Positions 43,412-52,224 of a stretch of 64,000 nt of DNA are shown here, piece after piece. The DNA is from Bacillota bacterium (GTDB lineage Bacteria; Bacillota; Clostridia; Peptostreptococcales; Anaerovoracaceae). Numbering within the stretch: position 1 is the first letter of the stretch; the number at the start of each line of letters is the position of its first letter. Where the stretch lies: NCBI GenBank assembly GCA_021769295.1, contig JAETTD010000002.1, forward strand, positions 62,001 through 126,000. Direction: 5' to 3'. The position numbers were made by a program, and so were the translations under genes. The notes under the pieces were generated by a model that saw only the letters and a program-made list of their open reading frames with translations, was not told where the DNA came from and did no database searches.

Positions 43412-43437
43412 AAAAACGGCAGGCCCGAGGCCTGCCG
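43412..43437 (-). terminator. terminator of the NhaD-like transporter gene
   Basis: On the minus strand CGGCAGGCC and GGCCTGCCG pair as a 9-bp stem with a short loop, followed by TTTTT. Confidence 0.88.
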
Positions 43438-43452
43438 CATATAAATTCAATT

Positions 43453-44808
43453 TTACAAATATCTTACCCAAATTCCAACCGTCGATATCGCAAGGACGAT
43501 AAGACTTGCCGGTACCATGAATTTGCAGTACCTTCCCCAGCTTATAGGGTAATTGTTCTTGGCAGCAACCGAAGTTCCGACTACGTTTGCCGATGCTCCT
43601 ATCGGAGTAGCGCTGCCGCCTATATCCGTTCCCATAGCAAGCGACCATGCCAGCACTTCAAGGTCAAATCCCTGCGTTACAGATAGGCTCTTGATAACCG
43701 GAATCATCGTGGCCGCAAACGGTATATTATCCACGAATGCACTTAATGCGCCCGAAATCCAGATTATTATAGCTACTATCAGGAACATGTTTCCTCCGCT
43801 TATCTTGCCGATAAACTGGGCTGCAACTTCAAGCACTTCCGTCTGTTCAAGTCCGCCTACGACTATAAACAATCCCACAAAGAACAGCACCGTCTTATAG
43901 TCCATATTCTTCAGGATTTTAGGCATCGCTTTGCCGGAGGCAAGGAGAGAAACGGTTCCTATAAACGCTCCGATAAAAGCAACCGTAAGCCCGGTCTTAT
44001 CATGAGTGATAAGAAGAACCACCGCAAGTAAAAATATTACGGTATTTATTATAAATCCCCTCTTATCCGTAATCATCTTCTTAGGCTCCGGATAAGTCGA
44101 AGGGTCCACAGGACCTACATTATCTGGATGCAGCTCTTTTCTGAAACAAATATAGAAAAATACTACGATTACAATCATGGAAATTCCCGCTATCACTCCC
44201 GTGTTGGTCAGAAAATCACTGAAAGAGTATCCTAACGATGTTCCTATTATAATGTTAGGCGGGTCACCGCACATGGTTGCGCTTCCGCCCAGGTTTGCGC
44301 AGAATATTTCGGCCAGTATTACAGGAATAGGGTCAAACTTCAGCACGTTTGCCAATTCTATGGTAACTGCCGATAAGAACAGAATTACGGTAATGCTGTC
44401 GATAAACATAGACAATACGCCCGATATAAGCATAAAGGCAAAGAATACCGGCACGATTTTAAATTTTACCATTTTTGCGATAGTCATGCACAGCCATCTG
44501 AAAAATCCCACATGAGCCATGCTTTCTACCATAAGCATCATTCCGGCTATAAAAATTATGGTGGCCCAGTTTATTCCGGAGGTGCTTTCTGATGCCTGTC
44601 CCACATGATACCAGAAATCCAGTTTTACAATGCTTGACAGGTTTAAGGTTTCCAATGCGGCTTCTTTGCTGTGCATACATAATCCGAACACCAATATCAG
44701 CGTAGCACATCCGCATACAAGAGTTACAACGTGTCTTTCGATTTTGTCCGTAATTATCAGGACAAACATGACCACAAAAATCATGATTGCCACAACTTGT
44801 GATATCAC
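43453..44808 (-). CDS. ArsB/NhaD family (SLC13-like) ion transporter
   Basis: The 451-aa protein has about twelve membrane segments in two related halves. Signatures include MFIDSITVILFLSAVTIELA, GGSATMCGDPPNIIIG and, in the second half, AFVDNIPFAATMIPVIKSL and DIGGSATPIGASANVVG. These duplicated GGSAT/GxxxNxxG loops are typical of the ion transporter superfamily (NhaD Na+/H+ antiporters, arsenite pumps, dicarboxylate carriers). The substrate is open. It carries its own terminator. Confidence 0.88.
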   Translation of the reverse strand: MISQVVAIMIFVVMFVLIITDKIERHVVTLVCGCATLILVFGLCMHSKEAALETLNLSSIVKLDFWYHVGQASESTSGINWATIIFIAGMMLMVESMAHVGFFRWLCMTIAKMVKFKIVPVFFAFMLISGVLSMFIDSITVILFLSAVTIELANVLKFDPIPVILAEIFCANLGGSATMCGDPPNIIIGTSLGYSFSDFLTNTGVIAGISMIVIVVFFYICFRKELHPDNVGPVDPSTYPEPKKMITDKRGFIINTVIFLLAVVLLITHDKTGLTVAFIGAFIGTVSLLASGKAMPKILKNMDYKTVLFFVGLFIVVGGLEQTEVLEVAAQFIGKISGGNMFLIVAIIIWISGALSAFVDNIPFAATMIPVIKSLSVTQGFDLEVLAWSLAMGTDIGGSATPIGASANVVGTSVAAKNNYPISWGRYCKFMVPASLIVLAISTVGIWVRYL

Positions 44809-44878
44809 TTTCTGTTACCTCTCATTTCTTCCTTAGTTCTTTTATTGCTTTGTCTTTTAGAATACGTAATAGGATAAC

Positions 44879-45598
44879 TTAGAACAACAGGTTAATAAAA
44901 AAGTCAATTCCCGGCGTAAGTATCCTGTCAGTGATATTAAATATAATAAGAATCATTAAGATTGCAAAGCCATTGCGATATACGGGCCCATACCAGCTGT
45001 ATTTTTGCAGGTTAAATATTTGCGTAACTATCCCGAATCCGTCCAGCGGAGGAACAGGTATGAGGTTAAACACCATGAGCATTATGTTTACGGTCATCAT
45101 GTAATAGAGCACATAAAACAGAATTTCCGCCGCTCCGTAAAGTCCGGCCCAGCCGACGTTCCCTACGAGAGCTTTAAGCGCCAGTGAGGAAACAAAGGCA
45201 ACTATAAAATTCATTATGACTCCAGCAAGAGCGACGAGCAGCTCGTCTATTCGTCTGTTTTTATAGTAAATCGGATTTATTTCAACCGGTTTGCCCCACC
45301 CGAATCCGGCAAAGAACAATGCGACAAATCCGATAGGGTCAATATGGCGAAGCGGATTTAAGGAAAGCCTCTTCTGTTGTTTCGGAGTAGGATCTCCGAG
45401 CCAATATGAAACATATCCGTGAGCAGCTTCGTGAAATGTCAATCCCACAAGAATCCCCGGCAGAATCAAAAGCTGCGTAAAAAGCCATTCTCCTACGGAC
45501 TGATTGGAGGACAGCATTTTATTTACTAAAAGTACCGCTACTATTATCAGCACGGCAGGATTCACATTTCGGAACATCCTTTTAAAGCTTTCTTTCAT
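44879..45598 (-). CDS. site-2 protease (M50) family membrane metalloprotease
   Basis: The 239-aa protein has the zinc motif LTFHEAAHGYVSYWLGDPTP (H-E-x-x-H) in its second helix and LIPVPPLDGFGI, the third zinc ligand region, near residue 175. It has no PDZ or CBS domain, so it belongs to the short group related to YwhC/Rip-like proteins. Such proteases cleave membrane substrates; which ones is unknown. Divergent from the LysM gene. Confidence 0.9.
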   Translation of the reverse strand: MKESFKRMFRNVNPAVLIIVAVLLVNKMLSSNQSVGEWLFTQLLILPGILVGLTFHEAAHGYVSYWLGDPTPKQQKRLSLNPLRHIDPIGFVALFFAGFGWGKPVEINPIYYKNRRIDELLVALAGVIMNFIVAFVSSLALKALVGNVGWAGLYGAAEILFYVLYYMMTVNIMLMVFNLIPVPPLDGFGIVTQIFNLQKYSWYGPVYRNGFAILMILIIFNITDRILTPGIDFFINLLF

Positions 45599-45710
45599 TT
45601 CAATATACCTTTTAACAAAATATATACATTATCTTATCACATTTTTGGCAATTTGTGAATATTATATTGCAAGAAACGGGGCATTTGCCCAATTTGAAAG
45701 GTGGTTTTTT

Positions 45711-46064
45711 ATGAATACATCTCTTGTTTGTATTGATGTTTACACTATAAGTGAAGGAGATACCCTCTATTCCATTGCGGAAAAGTATGATCTGCCTGTA
45801 AGCTTACTTATGAAAGTCAATGAGATTGACAATCCTTATAACCTTCAAATCGGAACCAGACTGTGTATTCCGGGAACGGAAGACCAGCTTCCTCAGGCTC
45901 CTGAAGAATGCTTTGACACATATGTCGTCGTTCCGGGAGACACCTTGTACTTAATTGCAAAAAAACACGGTATCAAACTGGATAACCTGATGAGGTCAAA
46001 CCCAAATATTGACCCGTATAATCTGCTCATAGGAACCGAGCTTTGTATTCCTACGGAAGGATAG
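45711..46064 (+). CDS. double LysM-domain protein
   Basis: From ATG 45711 (GAAAGGTGG upstream) the 117-aa product is two LysM repeats (YTISEGDTLYSIAEKYDLP..., ...IGTRLCIPG; and YVVVPGDTLYLIAKKHGIK..., ...IGTELCIPT) joined by an acidic linker. There is no signal peptide or catalytic part. LysM binds peptidoglycan N-acetylglucosamine chains; without a signal peptide it may be a spore-coat type protein, inferred from similar SafA/SpoVID-like short proteins. Confidence 0.9.
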   Translation: MNTSLVCIDVYTISEGDTLYSIAEKYDLPVSLLMKVNEIDNPYNLQIGTRLCIPGTEDQLPQAPEECFDTYVVVPGDTLYLIAKKHGIKLDNLMRSNPNIDPYNLLIGTELCIPTEG

Positions 46065-46090
46065 AACGAAAGGCCGGGTTATCGGCAAAG

Positions 46091-46125
46091 GGCATAGTTC
46101 AAAACCGCATTGAACTATGCCTTAT
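46091..46125 (+). terminator. hairpin between convergent LysM and gatD-like genes
   Basis: GGCATAGTTCAA and TTGAACTATGCC pair perfectly over 12 bp around a short loop. The T-tract is weak (TTATGTTTA), but position between convergent genes fits a terminator. Confidence 0.65.
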
Positions 46126-46127
46126 GT

Positions 46128-46859
46128 TTAGTAATATATCCCTGTGTTTGTATCGGAAAACTCTTCAACCCTCGCTCTGTATGCGTCCATGGCCGCATCT
46201 TCGTACGCAAGAGCCGCATCCTCTGCGCCGAGAACTTTCCTAATAAACCATTTTGTAAACGGCGGATTTAGCACGAATACCGGCCCTGTCAGGTATGTTG
46301 CAAAGAAGTTATTTATCCGCATACCTTCCGCCTTTTCATCGGGATTTATTCCGTCTCCGCGCAACGTTTCAAAGAGTTTTTTGTCGGTATTGTCTCCGTA
46401 TGCGTAACCGAAAAGGCTTTTGAATCCCACAATTTTTATGATGTCTTCGTCTGAAGCCTTAAACTCTCCCAGATACAGAGAATTAAACCTCTTTCTCGCC
46501 TTTCTCTTTGCCACGAAATCCAAAAGGCCGAGACCTTTGCATACTTCTTTTCCCTCTTCTTCAATGCTGGTGCAGAAGATTTCAAGAGCGTTTCCGGTGA
46601 CAAAAAAGTTGACGCCTTCCTCAATACATTCTCTTATCCTCTCCGCATATTTTGCCAAAGCTTCTACAGCCAAAATCTGCCCTCTCTCGGTGGTGGTTCC
46701 CATATATATTAAATCAGGTTTTTCCTTTGCAAAATAAGGCTCGTCCGTAAGGGATGTGTTTATAATCTGCGCATCGGGCAGACATTCTTTCAGGTATTTT
46801 ACGTTAAAGAGGTCTCCGTATAAGTTGCATATTTCAGGAAAAAGAACTTCTATCTTCAT
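46128..46859 (-). CDS. GatD-like glutamine amidotransferase subunit lacking the catalytic Cys and His
   Basis: The 243-aa protein matches GatD, the glutaminase subunit that feeds ammonia to MurT for amidation of lipid II glutamate (CNLYGDLFNVKYL at the start, YMGTTTERGQ, RINNFFATYL). The nucleophile elbow reads FFVTGNALEIF; in GatD it is V-C-G-G-Y-Q, so Thr88 replaces Cys. The late His motif YLHGP reads YLTGP (Thr191). Two of the catalytic residues are therefore lost and glutamine hydrolysis is not expected. The start overlaps the murT stop by 4 bp (ATGA). Role may be structural, or free ammonia or another nucleophile is used. Confidence 0.82.
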   Translation of the reverse strand: MKIEVLFPEICNLYGDLFNVKYLKECLPDAQIINTSLTDEPYFAKEKPDLIYMGTTTERGQILAVEALAKYAERIRECIEEGVNFFVTGNALEIFCTSIEEEGKEVCKGLGLLDFVAKRKARKRFNSLYLGEFKASDEDIIKIVGFKSLFGYAYGDNTDKKLFETLRGDGINPDEKAEGMRINNFFATYLTGPVFVLNPPFTKWFIRKVLGAEDAALAYEDAAMDAYRARVEEFSDTNTGIYY

Positions 46860-48235
46860 AATGCCATGCCTCTCTCTTCTATAACTTTTTCAACATTTGC
46901 AGCCACACTGTTTGCAAGAGCTATGGAATCGGTTCCGTAGAAAAGATATATGCTTTCCTCATCGCATAGCTTCAGCGATTTCGGTGCGTCCGTTTCCTTT
47001 TCCACGAAAGTAATCTTTTCGTCGGGAACTCCGGCAAACATCAGCCTGAGGTAATAATCCTTGGCCCTTGGACCTGTAACTATGATGTTTACGATGTCAT
47101 CCTTGTTCAGGAACTCAAAATCCGCATCGTAAAGCCAGCATACGTTTTCGGACCAGTGCTTGACGTCGCCAAGGCAATTCATCATCAGAATCAGTTCCTT
47201 TACGCCGGGTCTGCCTGATACATAGTCAAAAGCTCTCGACGCTCCAAGAGCATTCTTATCCTTTGACATCTGCCTTACTATGGTGTATTTTCCGACCTTC
47301 TTTTCGCTGAATCTGCTCTTGACTATCTCCGTCTTTTCAAGGAGCTCCTCAACTTTTTCTCTGCTGTATCCCAGCTCTCTGAACAAGGATACTACGGCAA
47401 CTACGTTATAAATGTTGAATACGCTGTCGTTGAGCAGCCTGTAAGTATGTCCTTCTCCGCCGTCTTTTATATTTACGGTCATGTTTTCAAGGTCTACGCT
47501 GCCTGCCGAATAATCACATTCCGGCGACTTAAAGCCGCAGCTCGGACAATGAGCCTTGCCTATGTGGTGGTATCTTATATTATCGTATTTTAACTTGCTG
47601 CTGCATTTAGGACATATCTGCATGTCGTTTATGAGGTTGATGCACTTCTCCACATCCGTATCCATTTTTTCAATGCCGAAATATTTTCTTTCATTTGAAG
47701 GGGCAACTCCCGACGCAATCAAGTCGTCTCCGTTTATGAGAAGTTTTGTGGAGTCCGGCATTTCTTCTGTAAGAATCCTGGCGATATATTCCGGATGTCC
47801 GTTTCTCATGATGGAATCTCTGGTCAGGTTGTTTATGAGCAGCAAATCAGGCTTTAACGCTCCGAACACAAGAGGCGCAGACCTCTCGTCTATTTCTATC
47901 AGCGCCGTTTCATACCTGCACCTGCCGAAAAGGTTTACTCCGTTTATGAGGCTCGTTGAAATTCCCGAGTTTATGTTTGAGCCCAGGCTGTTGTTAAGTA
48001 CATTCTCGCCTGCCGCCTTAAACATGTCTATGGCAAGGTTGCACACGGTGGTCTTGCCGTTGGTCCCTGTCACACCTATGATTTTCTTCGGTTTGTTTAC
48101 CAGATAGAGAAAATCGGGGCATATTTTTAAAGCTACAACTCCCGGGAAGTTCGTTCCGTTATGTCTGGTTATTCTGAGAGCCAGAGTTGAAAGCTTGGCT
48201 GCCCAAAGGGCTATTAAAAATCTAATCTTCTTCAT
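46856..48235 (-). CDS. MurT-type Mur ligase (lipid II amidation ligase-like)
   Basis: From ATG 48235 the 459-aa protein has the Mur ligase P-loop GVTGTNGKTTVCNLA, a four-Cys zinc ribbon insert (CPKCSSKLKYDNI..., ...CPSCGFKSPEC) that is diagnostic of MurT, and the DUF1727 C-terminal domain (LILMMNCLGDVKHWSENVCW). MurT with GatD amidates the D-Glu of lipid II. Its GatD partner here is degenerate, so the acceptor reaction is in doubt. An earlier GTG start at 48259 overlapping the ATP-grasp stop is possible. The gene order is ATP-grasp, murT, gatD-like. Confidence 0.85.
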   Translation of the reverse strand: MKKIRFLIALWAAKLSTLALRITRHNGTNFPGVVALKICPDFLYLVNKPKKIIGVTGTNGKTTVCNLAIDMFKAAGENVLNNSLGSNINSGISTSLINGVNLFGRCRYETALIEIDERSAPLVFGALKPDLLLINNLTRDSIMRNGHPEYIARILTEEMPDSTKLLINGDDLIASGVAPSNERKYFGIEKMDTDVEKCINLINDMQICPKCSSKLKYDNIRYHHIGKAHCPSCGFKSPECDYSAGSVDLENMTVNIKDGGEGHTYRLLNDSVFNIYNVVAVVSLFRELGYSREKVEELLEKTEIVKSRFSEKKVGKYTIVRQMSKDKNALGASRAFDYVSGRPGVKELILMMNCLGDVKHWSENVCWLYDADFEFLNKDDIVNIIVTGPRAKDYYLRLMFAGVPDEKITFVEKETDAPKSLKLCDEESIYLFYGTDSIALANSVAANVEKVIEERGMAL

Positions 48236-48252
48236 CTTATGCAAAAGTCCTT

Positions 48253-49275
48253 TTAACACTTAAATTCAGGAATTATTTCCTTTATCTTTGCCATTATTCC
48301 TATGCCTCCCGGAGTCTGTCCCGGAAGCTGCCAGAAATCGTGAGCGCAGTAGTTGTTTCCCTCTATTATTGCCGGTCCTTTAGGGGTAATGGCTACATCC
48401 CAGCCTATATATCTCATCTGAGGGATTTCGAGAGCTGCCTTTTTAACCATTTCCACCGCTTCTTTCATAAACGGCACCTTATATCCTATAAGAGGCGTAT
48501 GGCTGTAAGGATGCTCCGTGTAATGTATGCCGGCGGTTGTATCTCCCGAATGAGCGGGATATAAAAATTCTCCCGTTTCCACATCTACAGGGCCGTGAAG
48601 GCCGTAGTTGTCTACCACCCTGCCGTTTATGCCCATTTTAAATACCGCATATACGCAGTGAGGCACGCCTTTGGCGTCTATCATGGTTATCATTCTCATG
48701 GTATTGACGGAGAAAGGATATATTTTTGCAATGTCCGGATGATTCTCAATCACATCCTCTATGGTGGCGAAACCTTTTTCCTTTACGTATTTTACGAAAG
48801 CCTCCGGACTTTCAAAGTTCTTGGTTTCGAGGGATTCGCAGCCTATTCCGCAGCTTAAATCCTTCATCTTGGCGAAGATTTTATCCCTCGTTTCAAAGAA
48901 TTTTTTTATATCCTCATCGGAAGCCACCTCAAGGTCCAGGCACTCTCTGCCTATATACTCTTTGAACCTTTCGTTAAACTCGTTTTTATTATCAAAATAA
49001 TGGGCGTAATCGTGGTCGTTCATAAACATGATGAACTTCTTGCTTCTCATTCTCGTCATATAAGTATTGCGCTGTTTATGATTCAGATTCCAGAACTCAA
49101 ATATGACATAGTCGTTATAACCTGCGCCGTAACGCAAAGTGCAATTTGCCATATCAAAGAAAATGGCGATCTTGCTCTTTCCCGACCTTTCATGAGCGTT
49201 GTTTAAAACCTTTGAAAACTTTTCAAAGCTGGCGCCTTTTATGACTCTCATATAATATTGCAGCCTGTTTTCCAT
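48253..49275 (-). CDS. sugar-transfer-associated ATP-grasp family protein
   Basis: The 340-aa protein matches the ATP-grasp family often linked to glycan genes: GLHGPVDVETGEFLYPAHSG, then MRYIGWDVAITPKGPAIIEG and NNYCAHDFWQLPGQ, which hold the Mg2+ ligands. ATP-grasp enzymes join a carboxylate to an amine via an acyl phosphate. AGGGAGG precedes the ATG. It lies 17 bp upstream of murT and 13 bp downstream of cls on the same strand, so the four genes likely form one operon. Substrate unknown. Confidence 0.83.
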   Translation of the reverse strand: MENRLQYYMRVIKGASFEKFSKVLNNAHERSGKSKIAIFFDMANCTLRYGAGYNDYVIFEFWNLNHKQRNTYMTRMRSKKFIMFMNDHDYAHYFDNKNEFNERFKEYIGRECLDLEVASDEDIKKFFETRDKIFAKMKDLSCGIGCESLETKNFESPEAFVKYVKEKGFATIEDVIENHPDIAKIYPFSVNTMRMITMIDAKGVPHCVYAVFKMGINGRVVDNYGLHGPVDVETGEFLYPAHSGDTTAGIHYTEHPYSHTPLIGYKVPFMKEAVEMVKKAALEIPQMRYIGWDVAITPKGPAIIEGNNYCAHDFWQLPGQTPGGIGIMAKIKEIIPEFKC

Positions 49276-49288
49276 TATTTAATCCTCC

Positions 49289-50752
49289 CTAAAGTATATC
49301 GGCAAGAAGCCTTGAAACAGCTTCTTTGAATTTTATTATCACACTTCTGTTATTGTACTGGTTTAAAGTAAGTTCATGACCTTTAAGCATATCTTTTTCG
49401 AAAGTATTTTCCATTTTTCCGGCAAATTTCCTGTCAAATATAAAAGCGTTGGTCTCAAAATTCAGCCTAAAGCTTCTGTTATCAAAATTTGTGGAACCTA
49501 CGGTTCCCACTTCTCCGTCAACTACAAGAGTCTTGGCGTGAAGAAAGCCGTTGTCGTATATAAACACCCTCGCTCCTGACCTAAGAAGCTCTCCGACATA
49601 TGCATAAGTAGCCCAATATACAAACATGTGATCCGGCATGCACGGTATCATAATCCTCACGTCTATCCCGGACTGGGCGGCCATTTTAAGAGATTCTATT
49701 ATGCTCGGATCGGGTACAAAATACGGTGTCTGAACATACACGTTGTTCTTGGCATAAGTAATCATCCTCATAAAGGCACGCTTAACTTCTTCCTTCGGAG
49801 CTTCCGGTCCGCAGGATACGATTTGTATGCCGGTGTTCCCCTCGCCGCTGTTCTCAAAAGAAGAAGGAACTGCCTCCAGCTGCTCCCTTGTGGTAAACCT
49901 CCAATCCAGAATAAATCTGGCGTTTAAGTCGTAAACCGCCCCGCCTTTTATTCTGGCATGGGTATCTCTCCAGTATCCGAACTTTTTCTTTTCGCCCACA
50001 TACTCCTTGGCTATGTTGTATCCTCCCGTATAGGCGATTTTATTATCTATAACCACAATCTTTCTGTGATTTCTGTAATTCAATTTTAATCCGAAAAGCA
50101 TAAACTTAGGCTTGAAAAAATATCCGACCTTGCCTCCGGCTTCGGTAAACTCTTTCAAAAAATGCCGTGTTATGTATCTGCTTCCCATTGCATCCAATAA
50201 AAGTCTGACTTCGATGCCCTCTTTCGCTTTTTGTGTGAGAGCGTCTATAAACTCTCTGCCGATTTTATCCCGCTTTAAAATATAGTACTCTGCGTTTATG
50301 CTCTTTGAGGCGGATTTTATGTCCGCAATGAGCCTGTCAAAAAGCTCTCTCCCGTCTGTAAAAAGTTCTATATCATTGTCCTGTGTATAATAAGCCCTGC
50401 CGTATACCTGATTCAGCTTTATCAGATGTTTCCATTTTTCGGCGCTCTTTTTAATGAAGGGATAATTGTTGTTATCCATGGCATCCATCTGCTGTCTCAA
50501 TGCGGCGCTTGTAATAAACTCCTCCTGTTCGGTCAGCCTATTTATCTTGCTTCTTGAAAGGTTCTGATTAAATATCAGATAAAATATAAATCCCACGATA
50601 GGAATAAACATGAGCACCATAATCCATGCCAGAGTTGCCGCAGGAGCTTTTCTTTCGGTAAAGATTACCGTAATGGCAAGCAATGCGTTGATAATATATA
50701 CTGCTGCTAATGTTCCGAAAGAGTCTGTAAAAAAAGTTGCAATGTTAAGCAT
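49289..50752 (-). CDS. cls: cardiolipin synthase
   Basis: The 487-aa enzyme makes cardiolipin from phosphatidylglycerol in the membrane. It has two N-terminal membrane helices and a pair of HKD motifs: NHRKIVVIDNKIAYTGGYN near residue 226 and HAKTLVVDGEVGTVGSTNFD near residue 405. Length matches ClsA-type enzymes. It is the first gene of a likely operon with the ATP-grasp, murT and gatD-like genes. Confidence 0.94.
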   Translation of the reverse strand: MLNIATFFTDSFGTLAAVYIINALLAITVIFTERKAPAATLAWIMVLMFIPIVGFIFYLIFNQNLSRSKINRLTEQEEFITSAALRQQMDAMDNNNYPFIKKSAEKWKHLIKLNQVYGRAYYTQDNDIELFTDGRELFDRLIADIKSASKSINAEYYILKRDKIGREFIDALTQKAKEGIEVRLLLDAMGSRYITRHFLKEFTEAGGKVGYFFKPKFMLFGLKLNYRNHRKIVVIDNKIAYTGGYNIAKEYVGEKKKFGYWRDTHARIKGGAVYDLNARFILDWRFTTREQLEAVPSSFENSGEGNTGIQIVSCGPEAPKEEVKRAFMRMITYAKNNVYVQTPYFVPDPSIIESLKMAAQSGIDVRIMIPCMPDHMFVYWATYAYVGELLRSGARVFIYDNGFLHAKTLVVDGEVGTVGSTNFDNRSFRLNFETNAFIFDRKFAGKMENTFEKDMLKGHELTLNQYNNRSVIIKFKEAVSRLLADIL

Positions 50753-50802
50753 AAATTCCCCTTATTATCCAAAACCCGTATGTTATATGATTTTTCATTA
50801 TA

Positions 50803-52182
50803 TCATGTTTTACGCCTAAGCGCCATAAAAATTCCAATAATACACAATCCTCCGAAGATAAAAAAGCATGTGTGCATGGTAGTCATTAAAATTTGTGGTT
50901 CTGCCTCTGTCAAACTCGAATTTCCCATATACATGGCTACTATTACGGTTACGACAGTCATACCTGTCGTATGACCTATGGAGCGCATAGTGGCCAATAT
51001 GGATGAAGCCACGCTGTAATCTTCTTTTTTTGCCGCTGCCATTACCGCATTGGTGTTGGGAGATGAAAAGACAGACGAGCCTAAGCCTGAAACGGACAAG
51101 GCGGCTATGGTGTAAGCCAGACTTCCTTCTTCCGGAAGGAAAGCAAACATAAAGAGTGCGGCAGCGCAAATCGTCATTCCTATGGCCGACATCACATGAG
51201 GCGAATGTTTGTCTGACAATCTGCCCATTACAGGCGAAAGGCCTGCCATTATCACCGGTGAAACAATCAAGAGAAGGCCTGCAATCTGCGAACTGTATCC
51301 CATTATAACCTGAAGGTAAATGGAAATGAGATAGCTTACGGAAAATACAGCTCCGTAATTTAACAGCGCTGCAATATTGGAAAAGGCATAGGCCTTATTT
51401 TTAATAAACATGTCCACCTTTATTACAGGGCAATCTGACTTTATCTCCGTTTTGATAAAAGCTATCATCGATATCACTCCCAAGGTCAGTATGAGCCACC
51501 CTGCTTTAGAGCGGGTAATTTCGGAAAGTCCATACATCATTGCAATTATTGAAAACACATAAAAAACGTTGCCTTTCCGGTCCATGGACGTCTTATGCCT
51601 GTCCTGTTTCTTTTCATCGGGCAGCTTTTTCAGCGCAACGTAAAATGCCACGGCTGAAACTGCCGCAGCTGCTCCGAATACGGATTTCCACCCTAAATTA
51701 TAGTTCAGTACGCCACCAAGAACGGGCCCTGCCGAAAGTCCCATATAATTGGCGCACGTCGCATATCCCAAGGCCAGCCCCCTCCTGCTTTCATCAAAGG
51801 CTCCCACCAATATAGCCATGTTTGTGCTGAAAATCATGGAGGCTCCGATGCCTTGACCTGCCCTGAATGCAAGAAGCATAAACATGTTCGATGCCGTCAT
51901 TGAGGCTGCGGAGGCTATGGAAAATATAAGGATTCCCATCCATAAAATTTTTTTACGTTTTATCATGTCTGCGATGCGGCCGAAAGGTACGGCCAGTGCC
52001 GCACAAGTCAACATATATATCGTAATGACCCAGCCTACTGTAGCGGCACTTACGCCAAAATCTTTCTCTATATCAGGAACAGACAAGTTAAGCGCACTTC
52101 CCATAAATGTTGTGATAAAAGACGTTATTACGGAAACAAATATGACATTGCGCTGCTCAGGTGTATACTTTTTCTTTCTCAT
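50803..52182 (-). CDS. MFS transporter, DHA2-like (EmrB/QacA type)
   Basis: From ATG 52182 the product is 459 aa with about fourteen hydrophobic segments. Motifs fit the drug:H+ antiporter-2 group (GWVITIYMLTCAALAVPFGRIAD, GRIADMIKRKKILW, and motif C-like LGYATCANYMGLSAGPVLGG). The substrate is unknown. An alternative ATG at 52224 directly follows the spoIVA stop but has no ribosome binding site; the chosen start has only a weak one. Confidence 0.88.
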   Translation of the reverse strand: MRKKKYTPEQRNVIFVSVITSFITTFMGSALNLSVPDIEKDFGVSAATVGWVITIYMLTCAALAVPFGRIADMIKRKKILWMGILIFSIASAASMTASNMFMLLAFRAGQGIGASMIFSTNMAILVGAFDESRRGLALGYATCANYMGLSAGPVLGGVLNYNLGWKSVFGAAAAVSAVAFYVALKKLPDEKKQDRHKTSMDRKGNVFYVFSIIAMMYGLSEITRSKAGWLILTLGVISMIAFIKTEIKSDCPVIKVDMFIKNKAYAFSNIAALLNYGAVFSVSYLISIYLQVIMGYSSQIAGLLLIVSPVIMAGLSPVMGRLSDKHSPHVMSAIGMTICAAALFMFAFLPEEGSLAYTIAALSVSGLGSSVFSSPNTNAVMAAAKKEDYSVASSILATMRSIGHTTGMTVVTVIVAMYMGNSSLTEAEPQILMTTMHTCFFIFGGLCIIGIFMALRRKT

Positions 52183-52224
52183 AGAAAGTAGTATACGCCT
52201 TTTTAAAAAAGTGATACTTCTCAT

